From Olleya namhaensis (GTDB lineage Bacteria > Bacteroidota > Bacteroidia > Flavobacteriales > Flavobacteriaceae): a stretch of DNA of 64,000 nucleotides. The notes beneath the pieces were generated by a model. That model saw only the letters and a program-made list of their open reading frames with translations. It did not search any database and was not told the origin of the DNA. Positions within the stretch are counted from its first letter, which is position 1. Each line of letters begins with the position of its first letter. This document shows positions 36,394-45,628 of the stretch, in pieces. Where the stretch lies: contig NZ_FORM01000003.1 in NCBI RefSeq assembly GCF_900114005.1, positions 1-64,000 of the forward strand, written 5' to 3'. The position numbers were made by a program, and so were the translations under genes.

Positions 36394-36396
36394 AAG

Positions 36397-36738
36397 ATGA
36401 TTAAAATATACCATAATCCTAGATGCAGCAAATCTAGACAAGGGTTACAGTTATTAGAAGACTCTAACCAAGAGTTTGAAATTATTAAATATCTAGACCA
36501 TCCATTATCAAAAGCTCAATTATTAGAAATAATCAAGCTTTTAGATATTACGCCAATGGAATTGGTAAGAAAAAATGAAGCCATTTGGAAAGAAAACTAC
36601 AAAACAAAAACACTTACGGATAATCAAATAATTGATGCGTTAGTAGCATATCCAAAGCTAATAGAAAGACCTATTGTTGTTAATAATAACAAAGCAGTAA
36701 TAGGCAGACCAACAGAGCTAATTCAAACAATATTGTAA
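36397..36738 (+). CDS. ArsC/Spx-family protein (arsenate reductase-like)
   Basis: 113 residues, thioredoxin-like fold. The active-site Cys10 is in YHNPRCSKSR, and the IERPIVV segment with its conserved Arg is near residue 90, as in glutaredoxin-coupled ArsC. No arsenite pump or ArsR gene is nearby, so an arsenic role is not shown; a thiol-reductase or YffB-like role is equally possible. It starts three bases after prfB, so it is cotranscribed, and a diverged paralog follows 47 bp later. Confidence 0.85.
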   Translation: MIKIYHNPRCSKSRQGLQLLEDSNQEFEIIKYLDHPLSKAQLLEIIKLLDITPMELVRKNEAIWKENYKTKTLTDNQIIDALVAYPKLIERPIVVNNNKAVIGRPTELIQTIL

Positions 36739-36785
36739 TATAAGTTCTTAGCAATTAATAGCAATTAAAATTTTCCCTTAAACTA

Positions 36786-37166
36786 ATGATAGTTATATAT
36801 CACAATCCTGAGTCTACAGGCTCAAACGCTTGCCTTGAAATACTGGAAACACATAAAAACGATAGTCAAGTTATAAAATATCAAGACAAACCGTTAGATA
36901 AAATCAAGTTTACCAAAATAATAAAACTTTTAAATATAAAACCTGAAGAATTAATTAGAAAAGAAAGCAAAACGTGGATAGATAACTTCAAGCCTCTTGT
37001 AGACGAGGGACACAAGTTTAATGACGACAGCTTAATAGATATCATGATCGAGTATCAAGATATTATAGAACGCCCCATAATTATAAACGGTGAAAAAGCT
37101 GTTATCGGAGATCCTCCAAAACGCATATTTGATATCGTACAGCAAGAAAATGCGCCTTTAAAATAA
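36786..37166 (+). CDS. Diverged ArsC-like paralog lacking the catalytic cysteine
   Basis: 126 residues, clearly the same family as its upstream neighbour: IVIYHNPES at the N-terminus and IIERPIIINGEKAVIGDPP at the C-terminus. The Cys10 of the neighbour is replaced by Ser10 (NPESTGSNAC), and the only nearby cysteine is Cys16. Arsenate or disulfide reduction by the usual mechanism is therefore unlikely; a binding or regulatory role is possible. A terminator hairpin overlaps its last codons. Confidence 0.8.
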   Translation: MIVIYHNPESTGSNACLEILETHKNDSQVIKYQDKPLDKIKFTKIIKLLNIKPEELIRKESKTWIDNFKPLVDEGHKFNDDSLIDIMIEYQDIIERPIIINGEKAVIGDPPKRIFDIVQQENAPLK

Positions 37167-37178
37167 GGTGCATTTTTT
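37147..37178 (+). terminator. Terminator overlapping the stop codon of the second ArsC-like gene
   Basis: aaaatgcgcctt/aaggtgcatttt with one mismatch and a T-tract. The stem begins before the stop codon at 37164-37166. Confidence 0.7.
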
Positions 37179-37218
37179 ATTTAACAAACCTTTAACCAAT
37201 CCCCTTTAAACCTATCGG

Positions 37219-37226
37219 TATTTTTG
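37219..37226 (+). promoter_or_regulatory. -7 promoter box of the TonB-dependent receptor gene
   Basis: TATTTTTG matches TAnnTTTG, 25 bases before the ATG at 37252. Confidence 0.45.
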
Positions 37227-37251
37227 AGGTCATACTAAGAAACCAAAACTT

Positions 37252-39672
37252 ATGACAAAAAATATTATTACCGTTTGCTTGCTCTTTTTAGCATTAAATA
37301 CAGCATTTGCACAAAGTGGAGCTGATGACAAGGTAACTATTACAGGAAAAATTTTAGAAAAGGATACCAATGCACCTTTAGAATATGCAACAGTTGTATT
37401 TAAAAACACTAAAAATCCAACAGATGTTTCAGGAGGTATTACAGATGGTACTGGTAACTACTCCATTGAAATAAACAAAGGAACTTATAATATTAGTTTT
37501 GAGTATATCGGTTTTAAAACCGAAACAATTCCTAACAAAACAATTACTGCTGACCAGAATTTAAAAACGCAGTATTTATTTATGGATGCGGAAGCATTAG
37601 ATGAAGTTGAAATTGTTGCTGAAAAAACGACAGTACAAATTAGATTAGATAAAAAAATATATAACGTTGGTAAGGATTTAACCGTGCGTGGCGGAACGGT
37701 AAGTGATGTTTTGGATAACGTCCCTTCTGTTTCGGTGGATGTAGAAGGTAATGTCGCTTTACGCGGAAATGATAACGTGCGCATCTTGATTAACGGAAAA
37801 CCATCAGGTTTAGTTGGTTTAAATTCGACTGACGCTTTAAGACAACTACCAGCCGAATCTATAGAACGTGTCGAAGTAATTACATCGCCATCCGCAAGAT
37901 ATGAGTCGGAAGGAACTGCAGGAATATTAAACATCATTCTTAAACGTAGTAAATTAGAAGGTTTAAATGGCGCAATAACAACTAATGTTGGTTACAATCC
38001 TTCTGCAGGAATTAATGGTAACATTAATTACAGAACGGGAGACATCAATATATTTAATACTACAGGTTATAGCTACAGAGAAGCACCTGGTAACTCCTCT
38101 TCTTCTACTCAATACGTATCTACAGGAAATTTTTTAGATGAAACTAACGAATTTGATAGAATTAGAAAAGGACTTACTACTAATTTTGGTGTAGAATGGT
38201 ATGTCAATGATTCTGCATCTTTAACTGCTTCTTTCTTATATAGAAATAGTGATGACGAAAACAACACGACTAACTTATTACAACAATTTGATTCTGATAA
38301 AAACTTACTATCTACAACGGTACGTTTAGACCCAGAATTTGAAGAGGACAAAACAATGCAGTACGCATTAAACTTTCAGAAAAATTTCAAAGAAAGTGGT
38401 CATGTTTTTACTTTTGATTTTCAATATGAAAAAAGTTCAGAAGACGAAAACTCTTTAGTAAAAGTAGATGATATTACTTCAGAGCGTGTTGCTACTTTAG
38501 AAGATCAAACACAAATTTTACTACAAACAGATTATGTACTTCCTATTGGAGAAAATAGTCAATTTGAAGCAGGTTACAGAGGTAATTTTAATACAACGAC
38601 AACAGATTTTCAAGTAGAGTTTTTAGATACTGATAGTAATCAATTTGCACTAAGTACAGATTTATCTAACGTTTTAAATTTTAGAGAATATTTAAATGCA
38701 GTCTACACTCAGTTTGGAAGTAAAATTGGTGACTTTTCATTTTTATTAGGCTTGCGTTTAGAAAATACACAGTTAACAATAGACCAACCTACTACAGGCG
38801 ATTTTAGTAAAAGAGATTTTACAGGATTATTCCCAACAGTAAATTTAAGTTACGAAATAACGGACAGAGAAAACATTACATTGGGATATGCACGACGTTT
38901 ACGTCGTCCTAGAGGATTCTTTTTAAACCCATTCCCATCAAGATCTAGTGTTACCAACTATTTTCAAGGTAACCCTAACTTAAACCCTAGTTATTCAGGA
39001 CAATTTGATTTAGGATATTTAAAACGTTTTGGTAAATTCACATTTAATTCATCCTTATACTATTCTCATGCTACAGACGCTTTTAACTATGTAAGTTTTG
39101 ATACCGGCGATACAGCTATTGTAAATGGAGAAGAATTACCAATTATACAACGTACACCAATTAATTTAGCTACGGAAGATAGATATGGATTTGAATTCAC
39201 TTTAACTTACAGTCCTTCTAAAAAATGGAGAGTAAACGGAAACTTTAACTTTTTTCAAAACGATACTAAAGGAGATACACCAAACGGTTTATCTTTAGAC
39301 AACACAAATACAAGCTGGTTTGCTAGAGTAAGTAATAAATACACATTGCCTGGCGAAATTGATTGGCAAACTAACTTAAATTATAGAGGTCCAAGTGAAG
39401 ATGCTCAAAATAAGACTGACGGTATTTTTACTACCACAATGGCGTTAAGTAAGGATTTATTTGGAGATAGAGCGTCAATAGCGTTTAATGTAAACGATTT
39501 ATTTAACAGTAGAAAAAGACAGCAGACTACTACTACTCCTACTTATGATGCTTATAGTGAGTTTCAATGGAGAGAACGTAGCTTTAATTTAGCCTTTACA
39601 TATAGATTCAATCAGAAAAAGAAACGTCCAGAACGTGGTGGTTACGGAGATGGTGATGATTTTGAAGGTTAA
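37252..39672 (+). CDS. TonB-dependent outer-membrane receptor with carboxypeptidase-like N-domain
   Basis: 806 residues. Signal peptide to ~residue 20 (AFAQS), a carboxypeptidase D regulatory-like domain (~28-110, ITGKILEKDTNAPLEYATVVF), and a plug domain (~115-215) with RGNDNVRILINGKPSGLVG and SIERVEVITSPSARYE. A long outer-membrane barrel (~225-790) ends in NLAFTYRFNQKKK. A DNA-level TonB box is not evident. Such receptors import large nutrients through TonB energy. No SusD partner is adjacent, so the substrate is unknown. Monocistronic with a strong terminator. Confidence 0.88.
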   Translation: MTKNIITVCLLFLALNTAFAQSGADDKVTITGKILEKDTNAPLEYATVVFKNTKNPTDVSGGITDGTGNYSIEINKGTYNISFEYIGFKTETIPNKTITADQNLKTQYLFMDAEALDEVEIVAEKTTVQIRLDKKIYNVGKDLTVRGGTVSDVLDNVPSVSVDVEGNVALRGNDNVRILINGKPSGLVGLNSTDALRQLPAESIERVEVITSPSARYESEGTAGILNIILKRSKLEGLNGAITTNVGYNPSAGINGNINYRTGDINIFNTTGYSYREAPGNSSSSTQYVSTGNFLDETNEFDRIRKGLTTNFGVEWYVNDSASLTASFLYRNSDDENNTTNLLQQFDSDKNLLSTTVRLDPEFEEDKTMQYALNFQKNFKESGHVFTFDFQYEKSSEDENSLVKVDDITSERVATLEDQTQILLQTDYVLPIGENSQFEAGYRGNFNTTTTDFQVEFLDTDSNQFALSTDLSNVLNFREYLNAVYTQFGSKIGDFSFLLGLRLENTQLTIDQPTTGDFSKRDFTGLFPTVNLSYEITDRENITLGYARRLRRPRGFFLNPFPSRSSVTNYFQGNPNLNPSYSGQFDLGYLKRFGKFTFNSSLYYSHATDAFNYVSFDTGDTAIVNGEELPIIQRTPINLATEDRYGFEFTLTYSPSKKWRVNGNFNFFQNDTKGDTPNGLSLDNTNTSWFARVSNKYTLPGEIDWQTNLNYRGPSEDAQNKTDGIFTTTMALSKDLFGDRASIAFNVNDLFNSRKRQQTTTTPTYDAYSEFQWRERSFNLAFTYRFNQKKKRPERGGYGDGDDFEG

Positions 39673-39691
39673 TAGGTAAAATACAATTAAT

Positions 39692-39730
39692 AAAAAAGGA
39701 GCAAGTAATTAATTACTTGCTCCTTTTTTT
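39692..39730. terminator. Strong palindromic terminator
   Basis: A perfect inverted repeat centred at 39710/39711 (ggagcaagtaatt and its complement), with six A before and seven T after. Confidence 0.9.
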
Positions 39731-39816
39731 ATGCTCAACATTAACTAGCAAAATACTATTCACAAAAAAAGAGAAACCCTTTCGAATTTCCCTTTTTTAA
39801 TATACTATTTAAAAGC

Positions 39817-39990
39817 TTATGCGCTATGATTAGCTTTTTTCTCTTCTTTAATTTCGTTTAAACGCTCAATTACACTTCCTCCAATCCAGTAAGGAATAAC
39901 AAAAGTGATTAAAAATATCATCAACCAAAACCCTATGGTTAAGATAGTTAAAAATGCTAAAAAGCCTAAATATTGGTCAAATTCGAACAT
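39817..39990 (-). CDS. 57-aa single-helix membrane protein
   Basis: An ATG at 39988-39990 opens a 57-codon frame ending in TAA at 39817-39819. It begins MFEFDQYLGFLAFLTI, and a hydrophobic helix spans about residues 9-35 (GFWLMIFLITFVIPYW). It ends in a charged coiled tail (IERLNEIKEEKKANHSA). The composition is protein-like, with a plausible membrane topology, and it explains an otherwise gene-free 425-bp gap. Function unknown. Confidence 0.6.
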   Translation of the reverse strand: MFEFDQYLGFLAFLTILTIGFWLMIFLITFVIPYWIGGSVIERLNEIKEEKKANHSA

Positions 39991-40097
39991 AATGCGTTTA
40001 ATTTCTTGTTTATTGTTATGGCAAAGATAAAGTAAAGTTGTTTTTTATCCAATACAAAGTTAAAATTTATTAACAGACTTGTTAATAATTTTCCGAC

Positions 40098-41714
40098 CTA
40101 CGCCTTGAAACTTTTTTCTAATGGTTTAAAATAGATAATAAAAGTGCTATCCGGCGACTTATTGTACTCCAATCGCCCTCCTAATTGCTCAGTTAAAATT
40201 GTAATTAATTGCATTCCTAAAGTTTTTGCACTTTTAAAATCAAAATTATCGGCTAATCCTTTACCGTAATCTTTATATATCAATTTATAAAACGACTCTT
40301 CTTTAATAATTTCAATTCGTAATTTATTATTACGTCCTTCTCTAAAAGTATGCTTAAAAGAATTTGTAACCAATTCGTTAATTATTAATCCTAAATCCGA
40401 AGAGGTGTCACCATCAAAGTACAACTCTTGAATTATAACAATTTCTTTTTGTAACTCTAATGCTTTATACTTTACAGTATCCTCAACATACATCAATAAT
40501 TGCTCTATATACTCCTTTGTATTTACTTCCTTTAAAGTCGCATTTGCATAAAGTTTTTCATGTACAAGAGACATTGATTGTATTCGGTTTTGACTATCTC
40601 TTAAAGCCTTTTTAATATTTTCATCTTCATACTCATCCTCTTGCATTAATAAAATACCGGACACCATTTGCATGTTGTTTTTTATCCTGTGGTGAATCTC
40701 TTTTATCAAGGTCTGAATTTTAAGCAAGTTACCCTCCAACGCTTTATTTTTATCAAGAACTAAATCGTTAGCATCATGTAAACTATTATTTAAGGCTCTG
40801 TTTTTAAGAAACTGATATAATGATAACAACACTAAAAGAGAAATTAAAGCATACCAAGCATACGCTATATTTGTGCTACTCTTATCCACTAAAGGCTTAA
40901 CCTTGTAAGCACTACCAATTCTTAATTTTAAACCAAACAGCTGTATACTGGAATAGATATAATCACGATCCTTAACATCAAAGTTTTTATAATATTCTGC
41001 ATCTTCGGTAGCATTAAATATTTCAGTGTTATTATGGACTGCTTCTCGAGTAAAATCTATCGAATCATTAACAATAAATTTGTGTACATAAGTTTCTGCA
41101 TCATTGTTTTCATAAAAATAATCCAACAAATACTTCACATTTATAACGGGAGCAACATATCCTAAAATTTCGTTTTTATTATTTCTTGCCGAAAAATCAA
41201 ACGGAAAACCAGCCCATCCTTCTCTCAAATTTATAGGTGGAAACAATTCGATATCCTCAGACTGCATTAAACGATCTAATGCGGCTATCTTTTTCTTAGA
41301 AATAAATGATTTTGTAGAAACACCTTTTAATTTTTTAGGATCAATTTGATTAGGAGTTATTACATATTTAAAAGCATGGTCAATCCCTACATGGCTTATT
41401 AAAATCGAATCCTTAAAATTGATATCTTTTAATAAATCGTTAAGATACTTTTGGAGCTGGTATTCATCAGGGAATGTAGCTTCATTTTTAGTATAACTTT
41501 TTATAGAAGACACTATCGTTGCATACACTTGCAAGCCTGCTTTTGCACTATTTATAGCATTTGCATGCTCCTCTTTAAGTTTCTGTTCTATTTTTTGCTG
41601 TTCTAAAGCATTATTGTTATCCAATAGGTTGTGTAATAAAAATACACCTACAAATAAAACTATAAAAACAAGCAAATAATATTTTACATTCTTAATTATC
41701 TTATTAAAAATCAT
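40098..41714 (-). CDS. Membrane-bound sensor histidine kinase (HisKA_2 type)
   Basis: 538 residues. An N-terminal helix (~14-30) and a second near 282-300 enclose a ~250-residue periplasmic sensor domain with CHASE-like character. The kinase core begins with EIHHRIKNNMQ (phospho-His near residue 340), the signature of HisKA_2 kinases, and the ATPase domain has ELVTNSFKHTF (N box, ~445) and YKDYGKGL (G1 box, ~490). No response-regulator gene is adjacent; its partner must be elsewhere. Ligand unknown. Confidence 0.88.
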   Translation of the reverse strand: MIFNKIIKNVKYYLLVFIVLFVGVFLLHNLLDNNNALEQQKIEQKLKEEHANAINSAKAGLQVYATIVSSIKSYTKNEATFPDEYQLQKYLNDLLKDINFKDSILISHVGIDHAFKYVITPNQIDPKKLKGVSTKSFISKKKIAALDRLMQSEDIELFPPINLREGWAGFPFDFSARNNKNEILGYVAPVINVKYLLDYFYENNDAETYVHKFIVNDSIDFTREAVHNNTEIFNATEDAEYYKNFDVKDRDYIYSSIQLFGLKLRIGSAYKVKPLVDKSSTNIAYAWYALISLLVLLSLYQFLKNRALNNSLHDANDLVLDKNKALEGNLLKIQTLIKEIHHRIKNNMQMVSGILLMQEDEYEDENIKKALRDSQNRIQSMSLVHEKLYANATLKEVNTKEYIEQLLMYVEDTVKYKALELQKEIVIIQELYFDGDTSSDLGLIINELVTNSFKHTFREGRNNKLRIEIIKEESFYKLIYKDYGKGLADNFDFKSAKTLGMQLITILTEQLGGRLEYNKSPDSTFIIYFKPLEKSFKA

Positions 41715-41943
41715 GCACTAGGTTAAGTTGCTAATAAAAGATAAAGGTATGTATTTATTCTCAAAGAAATAGGGGTATTTAACACATCTTAAATTATTTC
41801 CAATCAATTTTTTACTATTAAAAATTTTACAAAAACACTAACATCAAATACAGTACATTATTTTTTAATTTTATTATCCAAATCTGACAATCTAAAACCT
41901 CAAAATTTTGTAATTTTACTGCTATAATTTAATTAATTTTCAG

Positions 41944-43341
41944 ATGGAATACAGAATAGAAAAAGATACCATGGGCGAAGTTAAAGTCCCTTCAGACAAG
42001 CTTTGGGGTGCACAAACAGAACGTTCTAGAAATAATTTTAAAATTGGTTTGGCTGCATCAATGCCACTTGAAGTGGTTTATGGTTTTGCTTATCTTAAAA
42101 AAGCTGCAGCTTACACAAATTGTGAACTTGGGGTTTTACCTATTGAAAAACGCGATTTGATAGCACAGGTTTGTGACGAAATTTTAAAAGGACAACACGA
42201 TGATCAATTTCCTTTAGTAATTTGGCAAACAGGTTCTGGGACACAATCTAATATGAATGTTAATGAGGTTATTGCTAACAGAGCACACCAATTAGCCGGT
42301 AAAATTGTTGGCGAAGGAGAAAAAACAATCCAACCTAATGATGATGTTAATAAATCACAATCATCAAACGATACGTTCCCTACAGGAATGCATATTGCAG
42401 CTTACACAAAAATTGTTAAAACAACCATACCTGGTGTAAAACAATTACGTGACACTTTAAAAAAGAAATCGGATACATTTAAAAACGTAGTAAAAATAGG
42501 TCGTACGCATTTAATGGATGCAACACCTTTAACTTTAGGACAAGAGTTTTCTGGTTATGTGTCTCAATTAGACCATGGTATTAAAGCTTTAGAAAATACA
42601 TTGCCACACTTAAGCGAAATAGCTTTAGGAGGTACAGCTGTAGGTACAGGTTTAAACACACCTAAAGGCTACTCTAAACGTGTTGCAGAATATATAGCAG
42701 AATTTACAGGACAACCATTTATTACTGCGCCAAACAAATTTGAAGCTTTAGCTGCACACGATGCTATTGTAGAAAGTCACGGTGCTTTAAAACAATTAGC
42801 GGTTTCTTTAAACAAAATAGCTAATGATGTCCGTATGATGGCTTCAGGACCACGTTCTGGAATTGGTGAAATAATTATTCCAGCTAACGAGCCAGGAAGC
42901 TCTATCATGCCAGGAAAAGTTAACCCTACACAATGTGAAGCTTTAACAATGGTATGTGCACAAGTTATGGGTAACGATGTTGCTGTAACTGTTGGAGGTA
43001 CACAAGGACACTATGAGCTTAACGTATTTAAACCAATGATGGCTGCTAACATATTACAATCTGCACAACTTATTGGAGATGCATGTGTTAGTTTTGATAT
43101 TAATTGCGCAGCTGGTATAGAGCCTAACTACGATGTTATTAAAGAACTTTTAAACAACTCTTTAATGCTTGTAACTGCTTTAAACACTAAAATAGGATAT
43201 TATAAAGCTGCTGAAATTGCAAATACTGCTCATAAAAACGGTACAACTTTAAAAGTTGAAGCTGTTAATTTAGGCTATGTTACTGCAGAAGATTATGACG
43301 AATGGGTAAAACCAGAAAATATGGTTGGTGCATTAAAATAA
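41944..43341 (+). CDS. fumC: Fumarate hydratase class II
   Basis: 465 residues, the normal size of FumC. It interconverts fumarate and malate in the citric acid cycle, without an iron-sulfur cluster. Signatures: [12 protein letters not shown] near residue 22, [19 protein letters not shown] near 97, [16 protein letters not shown] near 186, and the catalytic-serine loop [16 protein letters not shown] near 318. A TTTTG / TATAATTT pair ~20-35 bases upstream may be the promoter. Single gene followed by a strong terminator. Confidence 0.97.
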   Translation: MEYRIEKDTMGEVKVPSDKLWGAQTERSRNNFKIGLAASMPLEVVYGFAYLKKAAAYTNCELGVLPIEKRDLIAQVCDEILKGQHDDQFPLVIWQTGSGTQSNMNVNEVIANRAHQLAGKIVGEGEKTIQPNDDVNKSQSSNDTFPTGMHIAAYTKIVKTTIPGVKQLRDTLKKKSDTFKNVVKIGRTHLMDATPLTLGQEFSGYVSQLDHGIKALENTLPHLSEIALGGTAVGTGLNTPKGYSKRVAEYIAEFTGQPFITAPNKFEALAAHDAIVESHGALKQLAVSLNKIANDVRMMASGPRSGIGEIIIPANEPGSSIMPGKVNPTQCEALTMVCAQVMGNDVAVTVGGTQGHYELNVFKPMMAANILQSAQLIGDACVSFDINCAAGIEPNYDVIKELLNNSLMLVTALNTKIGYYKAAEIANTAHKNGTTLKVEAVNLGYVTAEDYDEWVKPENMVGALK

Positions 43342-43361
43342 TGTGACAACTCTTATAAAAG

Positions 43362-43397
43362 TAAAAAACCGGTAAGCTAGCTTATCGGTTTTTTTTA
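43362..43397 (+). terminator. Terminator of fumC
   Basis: An 11-bp stem (aaccggtaagc/gcttatcggtt, one weak pair) with a small loop and eight T. Confidence 0.9.
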
Positions 43398-43492
43398 GTT
43401 AGTTATTAATTTTAATAATAGGGATGGTTTAAATAACCACTGCAAGATTATAACTTATTATATTTATACACATTAACATATGTTAATAAATA

Positions 43493-44083
43493 TTACAATT
43501 TTGCCCTTATCCTACTAAGTTGTACTGGCGTAATACTCAAATATTTCGCAATTTGATATTGCGGTATCAAATTATCAATATTCGGAATCATTTTTCTTAG
43601 GTTTAAATAACGCGCCTTTCCTCCCATGGTTAATAATTCAATATGCTTTTTATCCTTTTCGCAAATCAAGGTTTCTAAAAATTTAGCATAAAACCCTAGG
43701 ATTTCAATATTAGATTCGCACAATGCTTTAAACTGAAAATATTCTAAAATATAAATATCACAATCTGTTAGAGCTTCATAAATACTATTTGAAGGCGATT
43801 GATTTAGCAAAGCATCAAAAGATGCCAAAATCGTGATAGGCAAAAAAAGTGATTTAGTCACTTCTTTTCCACTTTCTAACCTAACAAAAGAACGCATCAC
43901 GCCTTTATTTAACATATAAATTTTACTTGGCACATCTCCAGAATCAACCAGAATATCTCCTGCTTTTAGCTGTTTGCAACTAGAAGCACCTAACATCTGA
44001 TCAAATGAGGTTTTAGACATGGGGTAAAATGAAGTTATATAGTTATATATATCATTATAATATTTTTCTCCCTTCTCAAACAT
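43493..44083 (-). CDS. Crp/Fnr-family transcriptional regulator
   Basis: 196 residues. A cyclic-nucleotide-binding-like beta-roll spans ~20-125 (KAGDILVDSGDVPSKIYMLNKGVMRSF), then a dimerisation helix and a short C-terminal helix-turn-helix (YQIAKYLSITPVQLSRIRAKL). No Fnr-type cysteines in an N-terminal cluster are seen. The recognition part is brief, as in many Bacteroidota Crp-like proteins. It is divergent from hutI with a 158-bp gap and could control it, but no operator was identified. Confidence 0.85.
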   Translation of the reverse strand: MFEKGEKYYNDIYNYITSFYPMSKTSFDQMLGASSCKQLKAGDILVDSGDVPSKIYMLNKGVMRSFVRLESGKEVTKSLFLPITILASFDALLNQSPSNSIYEALTDCDIYILEYFQFKALCESNIEILGFYAKFLETLICEKDKKHIELLTMGGKARYLNLRKMIPNIDNLIPQYQIAKYLSITPVQLSRIRAKL

Positions 44084-44210
44084 ATATTTTATTTACACGT
44101 ATGCTAAATTATAATATTTATTGGTTGGCCAAAGAAGTTTTCGACGTATGACATGTTAAAATTTAAAACAACTAATCTGACAAGTAGTATTCTGTACTAC
44201 GCATTTTGTC

Positions 44211-44218
44211 TATATTTG
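44211..44218 (+). promoter_or_regulatory. -7 promoter box of hutI
   Basis: TATATTTG matches TAnnTTTG, 23 bases before the ATG at 44242. It lies inside a longer in-frame extension starting at TTG 44206 and so argues for the ATG. Confidence 0.5.
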
Positions 44219-44241
44219 AATATAAATTACAGCTTTTTTTT

Positions 44242-45477
44242 ATGTCAATACTTATTACAAATATTCAAGAATTACTGCAGGTAAGAGAGGAAAACACTTT
44301 AAAGTTATCTGGAAATCAGATGAAAGAATTACCTACTATTAAAGATGCTTATCTACTAATTGATAATGATACAATTGTTGATTTTGGATCCATGATAGAC
44401 GTAAGTACCATAAAAGCCGATAAAATAATTGACGCTACAGGTAAACTAGTATTACCTACTTGGTGCGACTCTCACACGCATATTGTATACGCTGGAGACC
44501 GCTCTCAAGAGTTTGTAGATCGTATCAATGGTTTAAGTTACGAAGACATTGCAAACCGTGGCGGCGGAATTACCAATAGCGCTAAAATACTTCAAAATAC
44601 AAGTGAAGACGAGCTTTACAACCAATCCATTGCACGTTTAAAGAATGTTATGAAGTTAGGTACAGGAGCAATAGAAATTAAATCTGGTTACGGATTAACA
44701 CCTGAGGCTGAACTTAAAATGCTGCGCGTAATAAAACGTATTAAAAAAGAATTTCCGTTAAAAGTAAAAGCCACTTTTTTAGGTGCTCACGCATTACCTT
44801 TAGAGTACAAAGATAATAAGCAAGGCTATTTAGATCAGATTATTAACGTTATGCTACCTCAAATTGCCAAAGAAAACTTAGCCCAATACATTGACATTTT
44901 CTGTGAAAAAGGCTATTTTGACTTAAACGATACAGAACAAATATTAAACGCTGGCAAACACTATAATTTAATACCAAAAATACATGTTAATCAATTTAAT
45001 GCGTTTGGAGGTATTGCATTAGCGGTTAAGCATAATGCGTTAAGCGTAGATCATTTAGAGCAGTTAAATCCTAAAGATATAAAAGCCTTAAAAGACAGTG
45101 ATACAATTGCTGTAGCGCTTCCCTCTTGCTCTTATTTTTTAAGCATTCCATATACACCAGGTCGTCAAATAATTGATGCAGGTTTACCATTAGCATTGGC
45201 TTCAGATTATAATCCAGGATCTACACCATCAGGAAACATGAACTTTGTTGTAAGCACAGCTTGTATTAAAATGAGATTGACACCAGAAGAAGCTATAAAT
45301 GCAGCTACAATAAATGGCGCATATGCAATGGGAATATCTAATCAATATGGAAGTATCACCAAAGGAAAAAAAGCCAATTTAATTATTACAAAACCAATCT
45401 CAAGTTATAACTATTTACCATATGCTTTTGGAGATAATCATATTGATACTGTTATAATTAACGGACAAGTTATATAG
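44242..45477 (+). CDS. hutI: Imidazolonepropionase
   Basis: 411 residues from the ATG at 44242, which matches the family start. It hydrolyses imidazolonepropionate to formiminoglutamate, the third step of histidine degradation. Metal ligands His78 and His80 are in CDSHTHIVYAGDR. Other signatures are IEIKSGYGLTPEAELKML near 145, FLGAHALPLEYK near 183 and ALASDYNPGSTPSGNM near 320. hutG lies 1.1 kb downstream but is separated by an inverted gene; hutH and hutU are not in the window. Confidence 0.95.
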   Translation: MSILITNIQELLQVREENTLKLSGNQMKELPTIKDAYLLIDNDTIVDFGSMIDVSTIKADKIIDATGKLVLPTWCDSHTHIVYAGDRSQEFVDRINGLSYEDIANRGGGITNSAKILQNTSEDELYNQSIARLKNVMKLGTGAIEIKSGYGLTPEAELKMLRVIKRIKKEFPLKVKATFLGAHALPLEYKDNKQGYLDQIINVMLPQIAKENLAQYIDIFCEKGYFDLNDTEQILNAGKHYNLIPKIHVNQFNAFGGIALAVKHNALSVDHLEQLNPKDIKALKDSDTIAVALPSCSYFLSIPYTPGRQIIDAGLPLALASDYNPGSTPSGNMNFVVSTACIKMRLTPEEAINAATINGAYAMGISNQYGSITKGKKANLIITKPISSYNYLPYAFGDNHIDTVIINGQVI

Positions 45478-45561
45478 TTTAAACTTATCAAGATTATTAT
45501 TTATTCTTTTAATTACTAAAGAAGCTTACAAAAGAAAAATTCACGTTAAATTAAACGCATT

Positions 45562-45597
45562 AAAAAAGCCTGAAAGCAATATACTTTCAGGCTTTTT
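45562..45597. terminator. Bidirectional terminator
   Basis: A 9-bp stem (gcctgaaag/ctttcaggc) with a 7-base loop and A/T tracts, between hutI and the convergent 294-aa gene. Confidence 0.9.
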
Positions 45598-45628
45598 ATG
45601 GAATAATAAATTACTATTAGTAATACTT

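Noticed and set aside
36397-37166. Arsenic resistance operon
   Set aside because: No ArsR, arsenite pump or arsenic methyltransferase gene is nearby, and the second protein lacks the catalytic Cys.
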